A stretch of DNA of 64,000 nucleotides from Micromonospora saelicesensis (GCF_900091575.1 NZ_FMCR01000001.1:1-64000), one strand, 5' to 3'. Counted from the first letter of the stretch, positions 1 through 10,034 are shown. The notes: generated from the letters alone by a model not told the origin. Numbers and translations are program-made.

Positions 1-43
1 CCCCGCACCCCGCACCCCGCACCCCGCACCCCGCACCCCGCAC
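1..43. repeat. CCCCGCA heptamer tandem array
   Basis: Six consecutive copies of the 7-base unit CCCCGCA occupy the left edge, so the array may continue outside the window. It lies 3' of the minus-strand amidohydrolase gene and directly abuts the palindrome at 45-122. No coding function is visible. Confidence 0.9.
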
Positions 44-44
44 C

Positions 45-122
45 AAGATCCGAGCAACTTCCCGGATGTTGCTGCCTCGGGCTCGCAGGAGACAGCAACA
101 TCTGTGATGTTGCGGGGATCTT
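45..122. repeat. Imperfect palindrome, AAGATC-terminated (element E0)
   Basis: The outer arms 45-58 (AAGATCCGAGCAAC) and 109-122 (GTTGCGGGGATCTT) match in 12 of 14 positions as an inverted repeat. The inner arms ATGTTGCTG (66-74) and CAGCAACAT (93-101) are perfect 9-base complements. The RNA could fold into a long two-part hairpin. It shares the terminal AAGATC/GATCTT theme with elements at 145, 24693, 31673 and 45436. Confidence 0.7.
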
Positions 123-144
123 CCTCATTGATCTCGCCACACGC

Positions 145-222
145 CAAGATCGCGCTCGATCCTGGATGTAGTGGCATCCCCCAACGCCGAGGCCACTACA
201 TCCTGGTTCGAGCGCGATCTTG
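145..222. repeat. 31-bp-arm palindrome, CAAGATCGCG-terminated (element E1)
   Basis: The arms 145-175 and 192-222 are inverted copies with 29 of 31 matches around a 16-base loop. The outer end reads CAAGATCGCGCTCGA and its complement. It lies 3' of the amidohydrolase gene and could act as its terminator. The conserved ends shared with other palindromes in the window suggest a dispersed repeat rather than an ad hoc terminator. Confidence 0.8.
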
Positions 223-250
223 CGGTGCAAACAGCGCAGCACGGACCGCG

Positions 251-302
251 GCGCGGGGCGGCGGCAGGGCGGCGCGGGGCGGCGGCAGGGCGGCGCGGGG
301 CG
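251..302. repeat. 21-bp GC-rich tandem repeat, about 2.5 copies
   Basis: Two full copies of a 21-base unit beginning GCGCGGGGCGGCGGCAGGGC (251-271 and 272-292) are followed by a partial third copy. The array ends about 28 bases before the amidohydrolase stop codon. It is probably non-coding low-complexity sequence. Confidence 0.7.
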
Positions 303-329
303 CGGGGCGACGCGGGGTGCCTGCGGGGG

Positions 330-1409
330 TCAGCGGATGACGCGGCCGCGGAGGATCGTGCGGGACGGGGCGCGGACGACGCGCAGGTCACTACGGGGGT
401 CTTCGGGGTAGACGGTCAGGTCGGCGAGGCCGCCTTCGACCAGGCCGGCGAAGCCGAGCCAGGCGCGGGCGCCCCAGGAGGCGGCGGCGAGTACGTCGAC
501 GGGTGCCATGCCGGCCCGTTCGTGCAGCAGCAGCATCTCCTCGGCGGCCAGCCCGTGATCGATGCCGCCACCGGCGTCGGTGCCCACGTAGATCGGCACC
601 CCAGCCTCGTGCGCGGCACGCACCACCTCGGGGAAGCCGTCGCGCAGCGCGAGCATGTGGTCGGCGTACCCGGGGAACTTGCCCCGCGCCTGCTCGGCGA
701 TGCCCCCGAAGGTGGCAATGTTGATCATTGTGGGGACCAGGGCGGTGCCCTGGCGGGCCATCTCGTCGATCAGGTCGAGGCCGAGCCCGGTGCCGTGCTC
801 CACCGAGTCCACCCCGGCCCGCACCATGATCTCGACGGCCGACTCGGAGAAGGTGTGCACCGCGGCGCGTACCCCGGCGTCGTGCGCCGCCCGCACGGCG
901 GCGGTGAGGGTGTCCTCGTCCCAGGCCGGTGCCAGGTCACCGACGCCCCGGTCGATCCAGTCACCGACCAGCTTGACCCAGCCGTTGCCGGCCCGCGCCT
1001 GCGCGGCCACCGTGGCGGCCACCTCGGTCGCGTCGACCTCCACGCCGATGTCGCGCAGGTAGCGCTTCGGCGGGGCGACATGCTGGCCCGCGCGGGCCAG
1101 TCGCGGCAGGTCCGGCTCGTCGTCGAGTTCGGGGTACGGGTACGGCGACCCGGCGTCCCGGATCGCCAGCACCCCGGCGTCCCGGTCGACGTGGGCCAAC
1201 GCGCGGGCCTGGTCGAGCGAGGTGATCGGGGCGCCACCTCGGGCGATACCGATGTGGCAGTGCGCGTCGACCAGCCCCGGCAGCACGAAACCACCGTCGA
1301 CGACGGTCTCCGCACCGGGCACCGGGGTGAAGGTGACCCGGTCGCCGACCAGCCAGAGATCCCGTACCTCGTCGTCGGGGAGCAGCACGCCGCGCACATG
1401 AAGAGCCAT
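330..1409 (-). CDS. Amidohydrolase family protein (imidazolonepropionase/prolidase-like)
   Basis: The product is 359 residues with the layout of the metal-dependent amidohydrolase superfamily: a short N-terminal beta domain, then the HxH metal motif VDAHCH (His50 and His52), a central TIM barrel with VHTFSE and VEHGTG histidines, and the late Asp in YVGTDAGG. A C-terminal segment (LADLTVYPEDP) closes the composite beta domain. The substrate cannot be read from sequence; family members hydrolyse cyclic amides, dipeptides or lactones. ATG at 1409 is preferred over GTG at 1415 because AGGA lies at better spacing. It follows ffh on the same strand after a 65-base gap. Confidence 0.85.
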   Translation of the reverse strand: MALHVRGVLLPDDEVRDLWLVGDRVTFTPVPGAETVVDGGFVLPGLVDAHCHIGIARGGAPITSLDQARALAHVDRDAGVLAIRDAGSPYPYPELDDEPDLPRLARAGQHVAPPKRYLRDIGVEVDATEVAATVAAQARAGNGWVKLVGDWIDRGVGDLAPAWDEDTLTAAVRAAHDAGVRAAVHTFSESAVEIMVRAGVDSVEHGTGLGLDLIDEMARQGTALVPTMINIATFGGIAEQARGKFPGYADHMLALRDGFPEVVRAAHEAGVPIYVGTDAGGGIDHGLAAEEMLLLHERAGMAPVDVLAAASWGARAWLGFAGLVEGGLADLTVYPEDPRSDLRVVRAPSRTILRGRVIR

Positions 1410-1474
1410 GCGCACAGTCCTACCCGATCACTCCCCGTCGGGGGCGAGCAGGTCGTCCTCGACCCGCACTGAGG

Positions 1475-3034
1475 TCAGCGGGGGCGGTTGTCGCCACCCT
1501 TGCCGAGCTTGTTGAAGTCGATCTTCGGGAGCTTGAAGCCGGGCGGCAGGCCCTGGCCGCCAGCGAGGTCGTTCGGGTCCATCCCCGGCGGGAGCTGCGG
1601 CATGCCACCCGGGAAGCCGGCGGGCATCCCGGTGCCGGCGCCCGTACGCGGACGACCGCCGCCCTTGGTGCCCTTGCGCTTGTTCTTCGGCGACTTGGTC
1701 GCCTTGCGGCGGCCACCGCCGGGCAGGCCCATCATGCCGCCCATCTGCTTCATCATCTTCTGCGCGTCGGCGAAGCGGTTGAGCAGCTGGTTGACGTCCA
1801 TCACGGTGACCCCGGAGCCGTTGGCGATGCGCGCCCGGCGGGAACCGTTGATGATCTTCGGGTTGGTCCGCTCTCCCGGGGTCATCGACCGGATGATCGC
1901 GGTGACCCGATCGAAGTGGCTGTCGTCCAGCTCGGCGAGCTGGTCCTTCATCTGCCCCATGCCGGGCATCATGGCCAGCACGTTGGCGATCGGGCCCATC
2001 CGCCGCACCGCGATGAGCTGGTCGAGGAAGTCGTCCAGGGTGAACTGCTCACCGCCCATCAGCTTGGCGGTCATCTTCTCCTTCTGATCGGAGTCGAAGG
2101 CCTGCTCGGCCTGCTCGATCAGAGTGAGGACGTCGCCCATGCCGAGGATCCGGCTGGCCATCCGGTCGGGGTGGAAGACGTCGAAGTCCTCCAGCTTCTC
2201 ACCGGTGGAGGCGAACAGGATCGGCTGCCCGGTGACCTCACGGACCGACAGCGCGGCACCACCACGGGCGTCGCCGTCGAGCTTGGAGAGCACCACACCG
2301 GTGATGCCGACGCCGTCGCGGAACGCCTCGGCGGTGCGGACGGCGTCCTGACCGACCATCGCGTCGATGACGAAGATGACCTCGTCCGGCGAGACGGCGT
2401 CGCGGATGTCGGCGGCCTGCTGCATCATCTCGGCGTCGATGCCGAGCCGGCCGGCGGTGTCGACGATGACGATGTCGCGTGCGGCGCGCTTCGCGTGCTC
2501 GATCGACGCGCGGGCCACCTGCACCGGGTCACCGGTGCCGTTGCCGGGCTCCGGGGCGTACACCTCGACACCGGCCCGGCCACCGAGCACCTGGAGCTGC
2601 CCGACGGCGTTGGGGCGCTGGAGGTCGGCGGCGACGAGCAGCGGCTGGTGCCCCTGACCCTTGAGCCAGCGGGCCAGCTTGCCGGCGAGCGTCGTCTTAC
2701 CGGAACCCTGGAGGCCGGCCAGCATGATCACCGTCGGCGGCTGCTTGGCGAACTGGAGCCGCCGCCCCTCGCCGCCGAGCACCTTGATCAGCTCTTCGTT
2801 GACGATCTTGACGATCTGCTGGGCCGGGTTCAGCGCCTGAGAGACCTCGGAGCTGCGGGCCCGCTCCTTGACGGCCGCGATGAAGCCCTTGACCACCGGC
2901 AGCGCGACGTCCGCCTCCAGCAGCGCGAGGCGGATCTCGCGCGCGGTGGCGTCGATGTCGGCGTCGGTGAGCCGCCCCTTGCCGCGGAGCTTGGTGAAGA
3001 TCCCGGACAGGCGGTCACTCAAGGTGTCAAACAC
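1475..3034 (-). CDS. ffh: Signal recognition particle protein Ffh (SRP54)
   Basis: The 519-residue GTPase binds the SRP RNA and nascent signal sequences and pairs with FtsY (encoded at 11031-12212) to deliver ribosomes to the membrane. Visible in order are the N domain helices (1-95), G1 loop GLQGSGKTT (107-115), G3 DTAGR (192-196), G4 SKLD (250-253), then the M domain with the SRRARIANGSG signature followed by methionine-rich helices that bind signal peptides. The C-terminus is a long Lys- then Gly/Pro/Met-rich tail, common in actinobacterial Ffh. It is downstream of the two-component pair on the same strand, 114 bases away. Confidence 0.98.
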   Translation of the reverse strand: MFDTLSDRLSGIFTKLRGKGRLTDADIDATAREIRLALLEADVALPVVKGFIAAVKERARSSEVSQALNPAQQIVKIVNEELIKVLGGEGRRLQFAKQPPTVIMLAGLQGSGKTTLAGKLARWLKGQGHQPLLVAADLQRPNAVGQLQVLGGRAGVEVYAPEPGNGTGDPVQVARASIEHAKRAARDIVIVDTAGRLGIDAEMMQQAADIRDAVSPDEVIFVIDAMVGQDAVRTAEAFRDGVGITGVVLSKLDGDARGGAALSVREVTGQPILFASTGEKLEDFDVFHPDRMASRILGMGDVLTLIEQAEQAFDSDQKEKMTAKLMGGEQFTLDDFLDQLIAVRRMGPIANVLAMMPGMGQMKDQLAELDDSHFDRVTAIIRSMTPGERTNPKIINGSRRARIANGSGVTVMDVNQLLNRFADAQKMMKQMGGMMGLPGGGRRKATKSPKNKRKGTKGGGRPRTGAGTGMPAGFPGGMPQLPPGMDPNDLAGGQGLPPGFKLPKIDFNKLGKGGDNRPR

Positions 3035-3148
3035 GCGAACATCCCGTTTGTCAGTGTTCCGGCGGGCACAACGCGGCCGGCACTGCGGAGTCCGGCCACC
3101 GCTAGGGTAACCGCCCCGCCGTAGGTCCGCTGTCGCCCGGCCCGGGCC

Positions 3149-3805
3149 TCACCCCGACACCAACCCCGACTGGTACGCGAACACGACGAGCTGGGCCCGA
3201 TCCCGGGCTCCCAGCTTGCCCATCGCCCGGCTGACGTGGGTCCGCGCGGTCGCCGGGCTGACCACCAACTGCGCGGCGATCTCCTCGTTGTTCAGGCCCT
3301 CACCGACCAGGCCGACGACCTGACGCTCCCGATCGGTCAACGCCTCCAGTCGGGGGTGCGGACGAAGCACCCGGGACGGCCGGGTGGCGAACTCCCGCAC
3401 CACCCGACGGGTCACCGACGGCGACAGCAGCGCCTCCCCCTCGGCGACGAGCCGGATCGCGCGCAGCAGGTCAGCCGGTCTGGTGTCCTTGGTGAGGAAC
3501 CCGCTCGCACCGTGCCGCAGCGCGTCGAAGACGTACTCGTCCAGCTCGAAGGTGGTGAGCACCACCACCCGCGTGCCGGTCAGATCGGGGTCGGCGACGA
3601 TACGACGGGTCGCCTCGATGCCGTCGATGCCGGGCATCCGGATGTCCATCAGCACCACGTCCGGCCGTTCCCGACGGGCCAACTCGACCGCCCGCAGCCC
3701 GTCGGACGCCTCGCCGGCCAGCGCCAGGTCGTCCTCGCTCTCCACCAGCGCGCGCAGCCCGAGCCGGACCAGGTCCTGGTCGTCGGCGATCAGCACCCGG
3801 ATCAC
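3149..3805 (-). CDS. NarL/LuxR-family response regulator
   Basis: The 218-residue protein has a receiver domain with the acidic pair Asp8-Asp9, phospho-acceptor Asp54 in VLMDIRMPG and conserved Lys in FLTKDT, then a LuxR-type helix-turn-helix (about 153-213, LTDRERQVVGLVGEGLNNEE). It should bind DNA when phosphorylated by the kinase encoded immediately upstream. The start codon overlaps the kinase stop codon in an ATGA arrangement, so the two are translationally coupled. The signal and target genes are unknown. Confidence 0.95.
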   Translation of the reverse strand: MIRVLIADDQDLVRLGLRALVESEDDLALAGEASDGLRAVELARRERPDVVLMDIRMPGIDGIEATRRIVADPDLTGTRVVVLTTFELDEYVFDALRHGASGFLTKDTRPADLLRAIRLVAEGEALLSPSVTRRVVREFATRPSRVLRPHPRLEALTDRERQVVGLVGEGLNNEEIAAQLVVSPATARTHVSRAMGKLGARDRAQLVVFAYQSGLVSG

Positions 3806-4965
3806 GTCGTCGGCTCCACGGGCAGCACGGCGTACACCCGGAACCCGCCCCCGGCGCGCGGCCCGGTGGTCAACCGCCCGCCCAGCGCCGCGACCCGCTC
3901 CCGCATCCCGGCCAGACCGTGGCCGCCCTCGTCGTCGGCCGGAGCCGTCCCGGCGCGGTCGGCGCCCACCCCCCGGTCGGTGACCTCGACGGTCACCTCG
4001 TCGACGCGGTAGTCCACTGTCACCTCCGCACTCCCCACCCCCGCGTGACGCAGCACGTTGGTCAACGCCTCCTGCACCACCCGGTACGCGGCCAGGTCGA
4101 CAGCGGCCGGCACCTCCCGGGGGTCCCCGACCACGCGCACCTCGACGGCGAGCCCCGCCCCGGCGAGCCGGTCGCGCAGCGCGGGGAGGCGGGCCAGGCC
4201 GGGTACCGGTTCGCGCTCGGCGCCCCGTCGCACCGCGCCCAGGGTGACCCGCAGTTCGTCCAGCGCCTCACGGCTGGTCCGGCTGATCGCGGTCAGGGCC
4301 ACCTCCGCCTGCTCCGGCCGCTTTGGCAGCAGGTGCAGGGCGATCTCCGCCTGCATGCTGATCGCGGCCAGCCCGTGCCCCACCACGTCGTGCACCTCCT
4401 GCGCGATGCGCAGCCGCTCCTCGTCGGCCTGCCGTCTGGCCTGCTCGGTACGGCTGCGGGCCTCTTCGGCACGGGTACGCGCGGTCGCCTCACGGCTCAC
4501 CCGCACCACCACCCCCACCGCGAACGGTACGACCACCCAGGCCGCCGCGGGCAGCACTCCCGTCCAACCCGGCGCGGGCCCCCGCCCGAAGAAGACGTGC
4601 GCCAACAACAGAACGAACGCGCCGCCGGTGGCGAGCGCCGCCGGTCGCACCGGCAGCCACACGGCCACGGTGTAGACCGCGACCAGGAACGTGACCAGAA
4701 TCGGTCCGTACGGGTAACCGATCAGCAGGTACGTCGAGGTGGCCACGGTGACCACGGCGAGGGTGGCGACCGGAGCACGCCGCCGGACCAGCAGGGCGAG
4801 CGCTGCGACGGCGATCAGCACCCGACTGGCGGCGTCCACCGGCCTCGACCCCGGTTGGTTGTCCGCGGCCAGACCGGTGGCGAGCAACCCGAACCCGAGC
4901 AGCACCAGGGCGAGCGCGGCATCCGCCGCCACCTCCGGCCACCGCCACTGCCCGCGTCGTCGCAT
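3802..4965 (-). CDS. Sensor histidine kinase, NarL-partner (HisKA_3) type
   Basis: The protein is 387 residues from ATG at 4965. Four to five hydrophobic segments span residues 12-155. A short coiled stretch leads into the HisKA_3 dimerisation helix with phospho-acceptor His192 (RIAQEVHDVVGHGLA), then an ATPase domain with the N box (QEALTNVLRHAG, Asn303) and G boxes (DRGVGA, GGHGLAGMRERV). No periplasmic sensing domain is visible, so a membrane-state signal is plausible. It is co-transcribed with the regulator downstream. The frame stays open upstream to 5559 through tandem repeats, but that extension looks non-coding; ATG at 4974 is an alternative start. Confidence 0.9.
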   Translation of the reverse strand: MRRRGQWRWPEVAADAALALVLLGFGLLATGLAADNQPGSRPVDAASRVLIAVAALALLVRRRAPVATLAVVTVATSTYLLIGYPYGPILVTFLVAVYTVAVWLPVRPAALATGGAFVLLLAHVFFGRGPAPGWTGVLPAAAWVVVPFAVGVVVRVSREATARTRAEEARSRTEQARRQADEERLRIAQEVHDVVGHGLAAISMQAEIALHLLPKRPEQAEVALTAISRTSREALDELRVTLGAVRRGAEREPVPGLARLPALRDRLAGAGLAVEVRVVGDPREVPAAVDLAAYRVVQEALTNVLRHAGVGSAEVTVDYRVDEVTVEVTDRGVGADRAGTAPADDEGGHGLAGMRERVAALGGRLTTGPRAGGGFRVYAVLPVEPTT

Positions 4966-5088
4966 GGCCGTCATTCTGCCCGCGCAGGTGCCGCTCGACG
5001 TGCGTCCACGAGCGGCACCGCCACTACGCCCCCGGACGTACCCGCCGCCGCAGCCCGCCCCGCTGCCCCGCCCCGCTGTCCCGCCCCG

Positions 5089-5241
5089 CACCTCTCCCTG
5101 CGGTCCGGACCGGCCGGTTACGGCCCGCGCCCGTCCCCGCACCTCTCCCTGCGGTCCGGACCGGCCGGTTACGTCCCCGCCCCGTCCCCGCACCTCTCCC
5201 TGCGGTCTGGACCGGTCGGTTACGGCCCGCGCCCCGTCCCC
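5089..5241. repeat. 51-bp tandem repeat, three copies
   Basis: Copies begin at 5089, 5140 and 5191, each starting CACCTCTCCCTGCGGTC and continuing GGACCGG(C/T)CGGTTACG. The period of 51 keeps one frame open, giving a repetitive Arg/Gly-rich translation on the minus strand. No start codon with a convincing ribosome site was found, so translation is doubtful. Confidence 0.85.
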
Positions 5242-5415
5242 GCCCCGCCCTTCGCTGCCCGCCCGGCCGCTCGCGGCACCCGCTTGCCCGGCGGCACTCG
5301 CCGGCGGGGCTTGCGTCCGGCGCTTGCGTCCGGCGCTTGCCGACGGGGCGTGCGGACGGCGGCAAGCAGAGCTGACAGACGGCGGCGGACGTGATCGGCG
5401 GCGGACACCGCGGAG

Positions 5416-5461
5416 AGCGTTATACCTCAGAGGTATAAATATGCCTCTGAGGTATAACGCT
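5416..5461. promoter_or_regulatory. 46-bp perfect palindrome with nested TATACCTC/GAGGTATA palindromes
   Basis: The arms AGCGTTATACCTCAGAGG (5416-5433) and CCTCTGAGGTATAACGCT (5444-5461) are exact complements around a 10-base AT-rich spacer. Each arm is itself nearly palindromic: TATACCTCAGAGGTATA in the left and TGCCTCTGAGGTATA in the right. The block is strikingly AT-rich for this genome. It may be a double operator for a dimeric regulator, a small mobile-type repeat or a terminator; its role is unknown. Confidence 0.75.
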
Positions 5462-5761
5462 GAAAGGGGCACGAGGGCCGGCGGGCCCGCTTCACGGCCG
5501 GCCCCAGGTGGCAGGGCCGCGAGGTCGCCGAAGGGAACCGGTAGCCGCAAAGGCAGCACGGCCCACGCCTCTGGTGGTCCCCATCAGTTTCGGTCCACTC
5601 GCCGGTGCCGCAGCCGACCGGGCCGCGCCATAGCCCAGCTGACAGGCCTTGACCCCAAACCGCAGCCTTGGCCCGAACGACAGCCCTGGCCAGGACGGCG
5701 CCCTCCGCCCGAACGGCAGCGCTGTCCAGGACGGCAACGCTGCCAGGACGGCAACCGCAGG

Positions 5762-8092
5762 TCAGACGGCGGCGAGGACCGCGGCCTCCAGGCGGGCCCG
5801 GGTGGCGTCGTCCGGCCAACCGCCGACCAGATAGAAGGCGTCGACCACGTCGGCGCCGAGGGTGGAGATGCGGGCCGCGCGAACTAGGGCGCCGGCCTCG
5901 TCGAGCGCGCAGGCGACCCGGTAGAGCAACCCGGCGGCGTCGGCGGCGCGCAGTTCCAGCAGTACGGCGTCGGTGGCCGCCTCGCGGTGCCAGACCACTC
6001 GCGGAGCCGCGCCACCGCCACGGCTGGCGAGCGCACGGCCGCGCAGCCGTTGGGTCACCGACACGTCGCCGGCGACCGCCCGGCGCAGGTCGGCGCGGAG
6101 GGGGACCGGGTCCGGCGGAAGGCCGTAGCGGGGCTGCACCCGGCACTCGACCAGGGCCCGGCCGTCCACGGCGGAGGCGTCCGCGGAGATGACCTCCAGC
6201 CGGTGCAGCGCCAGGCAGCCGGCCACCGTGGCGAGCAGACCCCGCCGGTCGGCCGCCGCGACCGACACCCGGTCGCCGGTCAGGTGGACGACCGGCAGTG
6301 GCCCGGCCAGCAGCTCCGGGTTCGGGGCGGGTGGCTCGGGAAGTACGCCGGTGTCCAGCGCGGTGCGAACCCGGGCGACCAGCTCGGCGACGAGTCGGCC
6401 CTTCCAGTCGGACCAGGCCGCCGGCCCGGTCGCCGCCGCGTCGGCGCGGACCAATGCGTGCAGCACGTCGAGGGTGCCGGTATCGCCGACCGCCTCGGCC
6501 ACCGAGGCGATGGTGACCGGGTCGCTCAGGTCCCGGCGGGTGGCCACGTCGGGCAGCAGCAGGTGCAGCCGGACCAGCTTGCCGATCAGCTCGACCTCCG
6601 CGGCGGGCAGACCGACCCTGGTGGCCACCGCCTGGGCAACCGGCACACCGACGGTGCTGTGGTCACCGGGGAGGCCCTTGCCGATGTCGTGCAGGAGAGC
6701 GCCGAGGAGCAGCAGGTCGGGGCGCTCCACCTCGCGGGCGTGCCGGCTGGCCTCGTGCGCGGTCTGCACGAGGTGCCGGTCGAGGGTGAAGCGGTGCACC
6801 GGGTTGTGCTGGGGCAGGCTGCGCAGCCGGGTCCACTCGGGCAGCCAGCCGTCGACCAGCCCGTACCGGTCGCAGGTCTCCCAGGCGGGCACCAGGCCGG
6901 CACCAGCCCCGAGCAGGGTGATCAGCGCGGCCCGGGCCTCGGCCGGCCAGGGAGCCGGCAGGGGCGGGCAGTACGCCGCCAGCCACTCGCAGGTGGCCCG
7001 CGCGATGGGGATCCGGGTCGTGGCCGACGCGGCGGCCACCCGCAGCGAGAGGCTCGGGTCGGGGCGTGCCCCGATCGCCGTGCGGGCGAGCACCAACTCG
7101 CCGTCATGTTCGACCACGTCGCGGGCGACCGGGCGGCGGGCCGGGCGGCCGTTGCCGCCCCGGGAGCGGCCGGAGCGCAGCCGGTCGGCGGCCCGGAAGG
7201 CGTCGTCCAGGGCGTGGCTGACCGTGCGGGCGTCACCGGCGACCCGACGCAGCAGCGCGTCGCCGTCTTCCACGACGGTTCCAGGCCGCCGCGCGCCATC
7301 AGAGGCGCCGGGCTGGAGATGTCGCAGGCCGAGCAGGGTGGCCACTCCGTCGCGCTCCTGGGCGACCAGCCGGTCGACCCGTCGACCGACCTGCTGGTGC
7401 AGCGCGTCGCGGGTGTCCAACAGGCGCAGGTGGGCGGCGCGTACGGCGGGACGCAGCGCGTCGGTGATGCCGGCGGCGGAGATCGCCCGCAGCAGCCCCA
7501 CGTCACGCAGACCACCGGCGGCCTCCTTGAGGTCGCCCTCCAGCAGGAACGCCAGCTCACCGTGGGCCTGCCAACGGGCTTCGGTGACCTCCCGCAGGCC
7601 GGGCAGGTGCCGGACCGCGGTGCGCCGCCAATGATCGGCGGCGGTGCGGATCAGCGCGTCGGCCAGCGCCTGGTCCCCCACGATCAACCGGGCGTCGAGC
7701 AGCCCGAGGGCGACCTTGACGTCGTCCTGGGCCACCGAGAGCGCCTCGGCGACGGTGCGTACGGAATGGTCGAGCCGCAGGCCCGCGTCCCAGATCGGGT
7801 ACCAGACCGAGGCGGCCAACTCGTCCGTGCCGGGCACCCCGGCGTGCAGCAGCACCAGGTCGAGGTCGCCGTACGGGGCACACTGCCGCCGACCCAGGCC
7901 CCCGACGGCCAGCAGTGCCACCCCGTCCCGCGCCGGCAGCAACCCCCGCAAAAACGAGTCGTACGCGGCGGCCCGCCCCCGCCGGGCCGCTTCCCCGATC
8001 CCCCCGGGAACGCCGACGACCTCGTTGATCAAGAGGTTCGCGTCGCCGTCATCGGCGGGTCCTGACGCGTTCTTCTTGATCAACGAGGTCAT
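5762..8092 (-). CDS. glnD: [Protein-PII] uridylyl/adenylyltransferase GlnD
   Basis: The 776-residue enzyme modifies PII (GlnB, encoded just upstream) on its T-loop tyrosine according to glutamine level; actinobacterial GlnD is known to adenylylate. The order is nucleotidyltransferase (GGLGRR then Asp76/Asp78 in GDLDLV), a linker helical domain, an HD phosphohydrolase domain (HDIGKGLPGDHS) and two C-terminal ACT domains (from VHLTGDRVSV and from VLLELRAADAAGLL) that sense glutamine. The start is uncertain: ATG at 8092 has no clear ribosome site and the first 25 codons are made from a dispersed palindrome (8018-8090), so the functional start may be further in. It is the last gene of amt-glnB-glnD, 16 bases after glnB. 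Confidence 0.93.
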   Translation of the reverse strand: MTSLIKKNASGPADDGDANLLINEVVGVPGGIGEAARRGRAAAYDSFLRGLLPARDGVALLAVGGLGRRQCAPYGDLDLVLLHAGVPGTDELAASVWYPIWDAGLRLDHSVRTVAEALSVAQDDVKVALGLLDARLIVGDQALADALIRTAADHWRRTAVRHLPGLREVTEARWQAHGELAFLLEGDLKEAAGGLRDVGLLRAISAAGITDALRPAVRAAHLRLLDTRDALHQQVGRRVDRLVAQERDGVATLLGLRHLQPGASDGARRPGTVVEDGDALLRRVAGDARTVSHALDDAFRAADRLRSGRSRGGNGRPARRPVARDVVEHDGELVLARTAIGARPDPSLSLRVAAASATTRIPIARATCEWLAAYCPPLPAPWPAEARAALITLLGAGAGLVPAWETCDRYGLVDGWLPEWTRLRSLPQHNPVHRFTLDRHLVQTAHEASRHAREVERPDLLLLGALLHDIGKGLPGDHSTVGVPVAQAVATRVGLPAAEVELIGKLVRLHLLLPDVATRRDLSDPVTIASVAEAVGDTGTLDVLHALVRADAAATGPAAWSDWKGRLVAELVARVRTALDTGVLPEPPAPNPELLAGPLPVVHLTGDRVSVAAADRRGLLATVAGCLALHRLEVISADASAVDGRALVECRVQPRYGLPPDPVPLRADLRRAVAGDVSVTQRLRGRALASRGGGAAPRVVWHREAATDAVLLELRAADAAGLLYRVACALDEAGALVRAARISTLGADVVDAFYLVGGWPDDATRARLEAAVLAAV
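8018..8090. repeat. GACCTCGTTGATCAAGA palindrome at the start of glnD (element E6)
   Basis: Perfect 17-base arms at 8018-8034 (GACCTCGTTGATCAAGA) and 8074-8090 enclose partly complementary inner sequence (GGTTCGCGTC / GACGCGTTCT). The arm resembles that of the palindrome at 61122-61184 (TGATCAAGAG, then TTYGCGTC). It sits between the glnB stop and the body of glnD and is read through by the annotated glnD frame. Confidence 0.8.
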
Positions 8093-8108
8093 GTCAGTCG
8101 TGGCCGCG

Positions 8109-9885
<1,777 letters not shown>

Positions 9886-9997
9886 GCTGGCCTCCTAAAG
9901 GTGAAGTCCTCCTTCGCGGCTTTCCGGGGCAGCGTCGCCCGTAGGCCGGTTGCGCGGAAGCTTCGCGGCCGGCTGTTTCACTTTGGGTCCCGTGCGG

Positions 9998-10034
9998 GTT
10001 TCCGTTTCGTGACGGGTTGTTTCGGACGTGTCAC
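9998..10034 (-). promoter_or_regulatory. GlnR-type double operator upstream of amtB
   Basis: On the minus strand this reads GTGAC-n6-GAAAC-n5-GTCAC-n6-GAAAC, two copies of the actinobacterial GlnR half-site pair (consensus gTnAC-n6-GaAAC). It is centred about 130 bases before the amtB start. The spacing between pairs is 5 rather than the usual 6. Known GlnR regulons include amtB-glnK-glnD, so nitrogen-starvation activation is inferred. Confidence 0.75.

Larger units (their letters stand above)
4966..5761. other. Repeat-bearing intergenic gap between glnD and the histidine kinase
   Basis: About 800 bases separate the glnD stop from the kinase start on the same strand. The gap holds three 51-base tandem repeats (5089-5241), a perfect 46-base palindrome (5416-5461), and between 5640 and 5760 several near-repeats of CCAGGACGGC and CGAACGGCAG. 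Long open frames exist on the minus strand but their composition (Arg, Pro, Gly only) suggests they are not genes. Confidence 0.6.

Noticed and set aside
1..43. CCCCGCA array as a CRISPR-like repeat
   Set aside because: Units are contiguous with no spacers and there are no cas genes; it is a simple tandem repeat.
4966..5559. Open minus-strand frame extending the histidine kinase N-terminus through the 51-bp repeats
   Set aside because: The extension has Arg/Gly/Pro/Ser composition typical of out-of-frame GC-rich DNA, contains the tandem repeats, and a membrane-anchored start exists at 4965 with normal family architecture.
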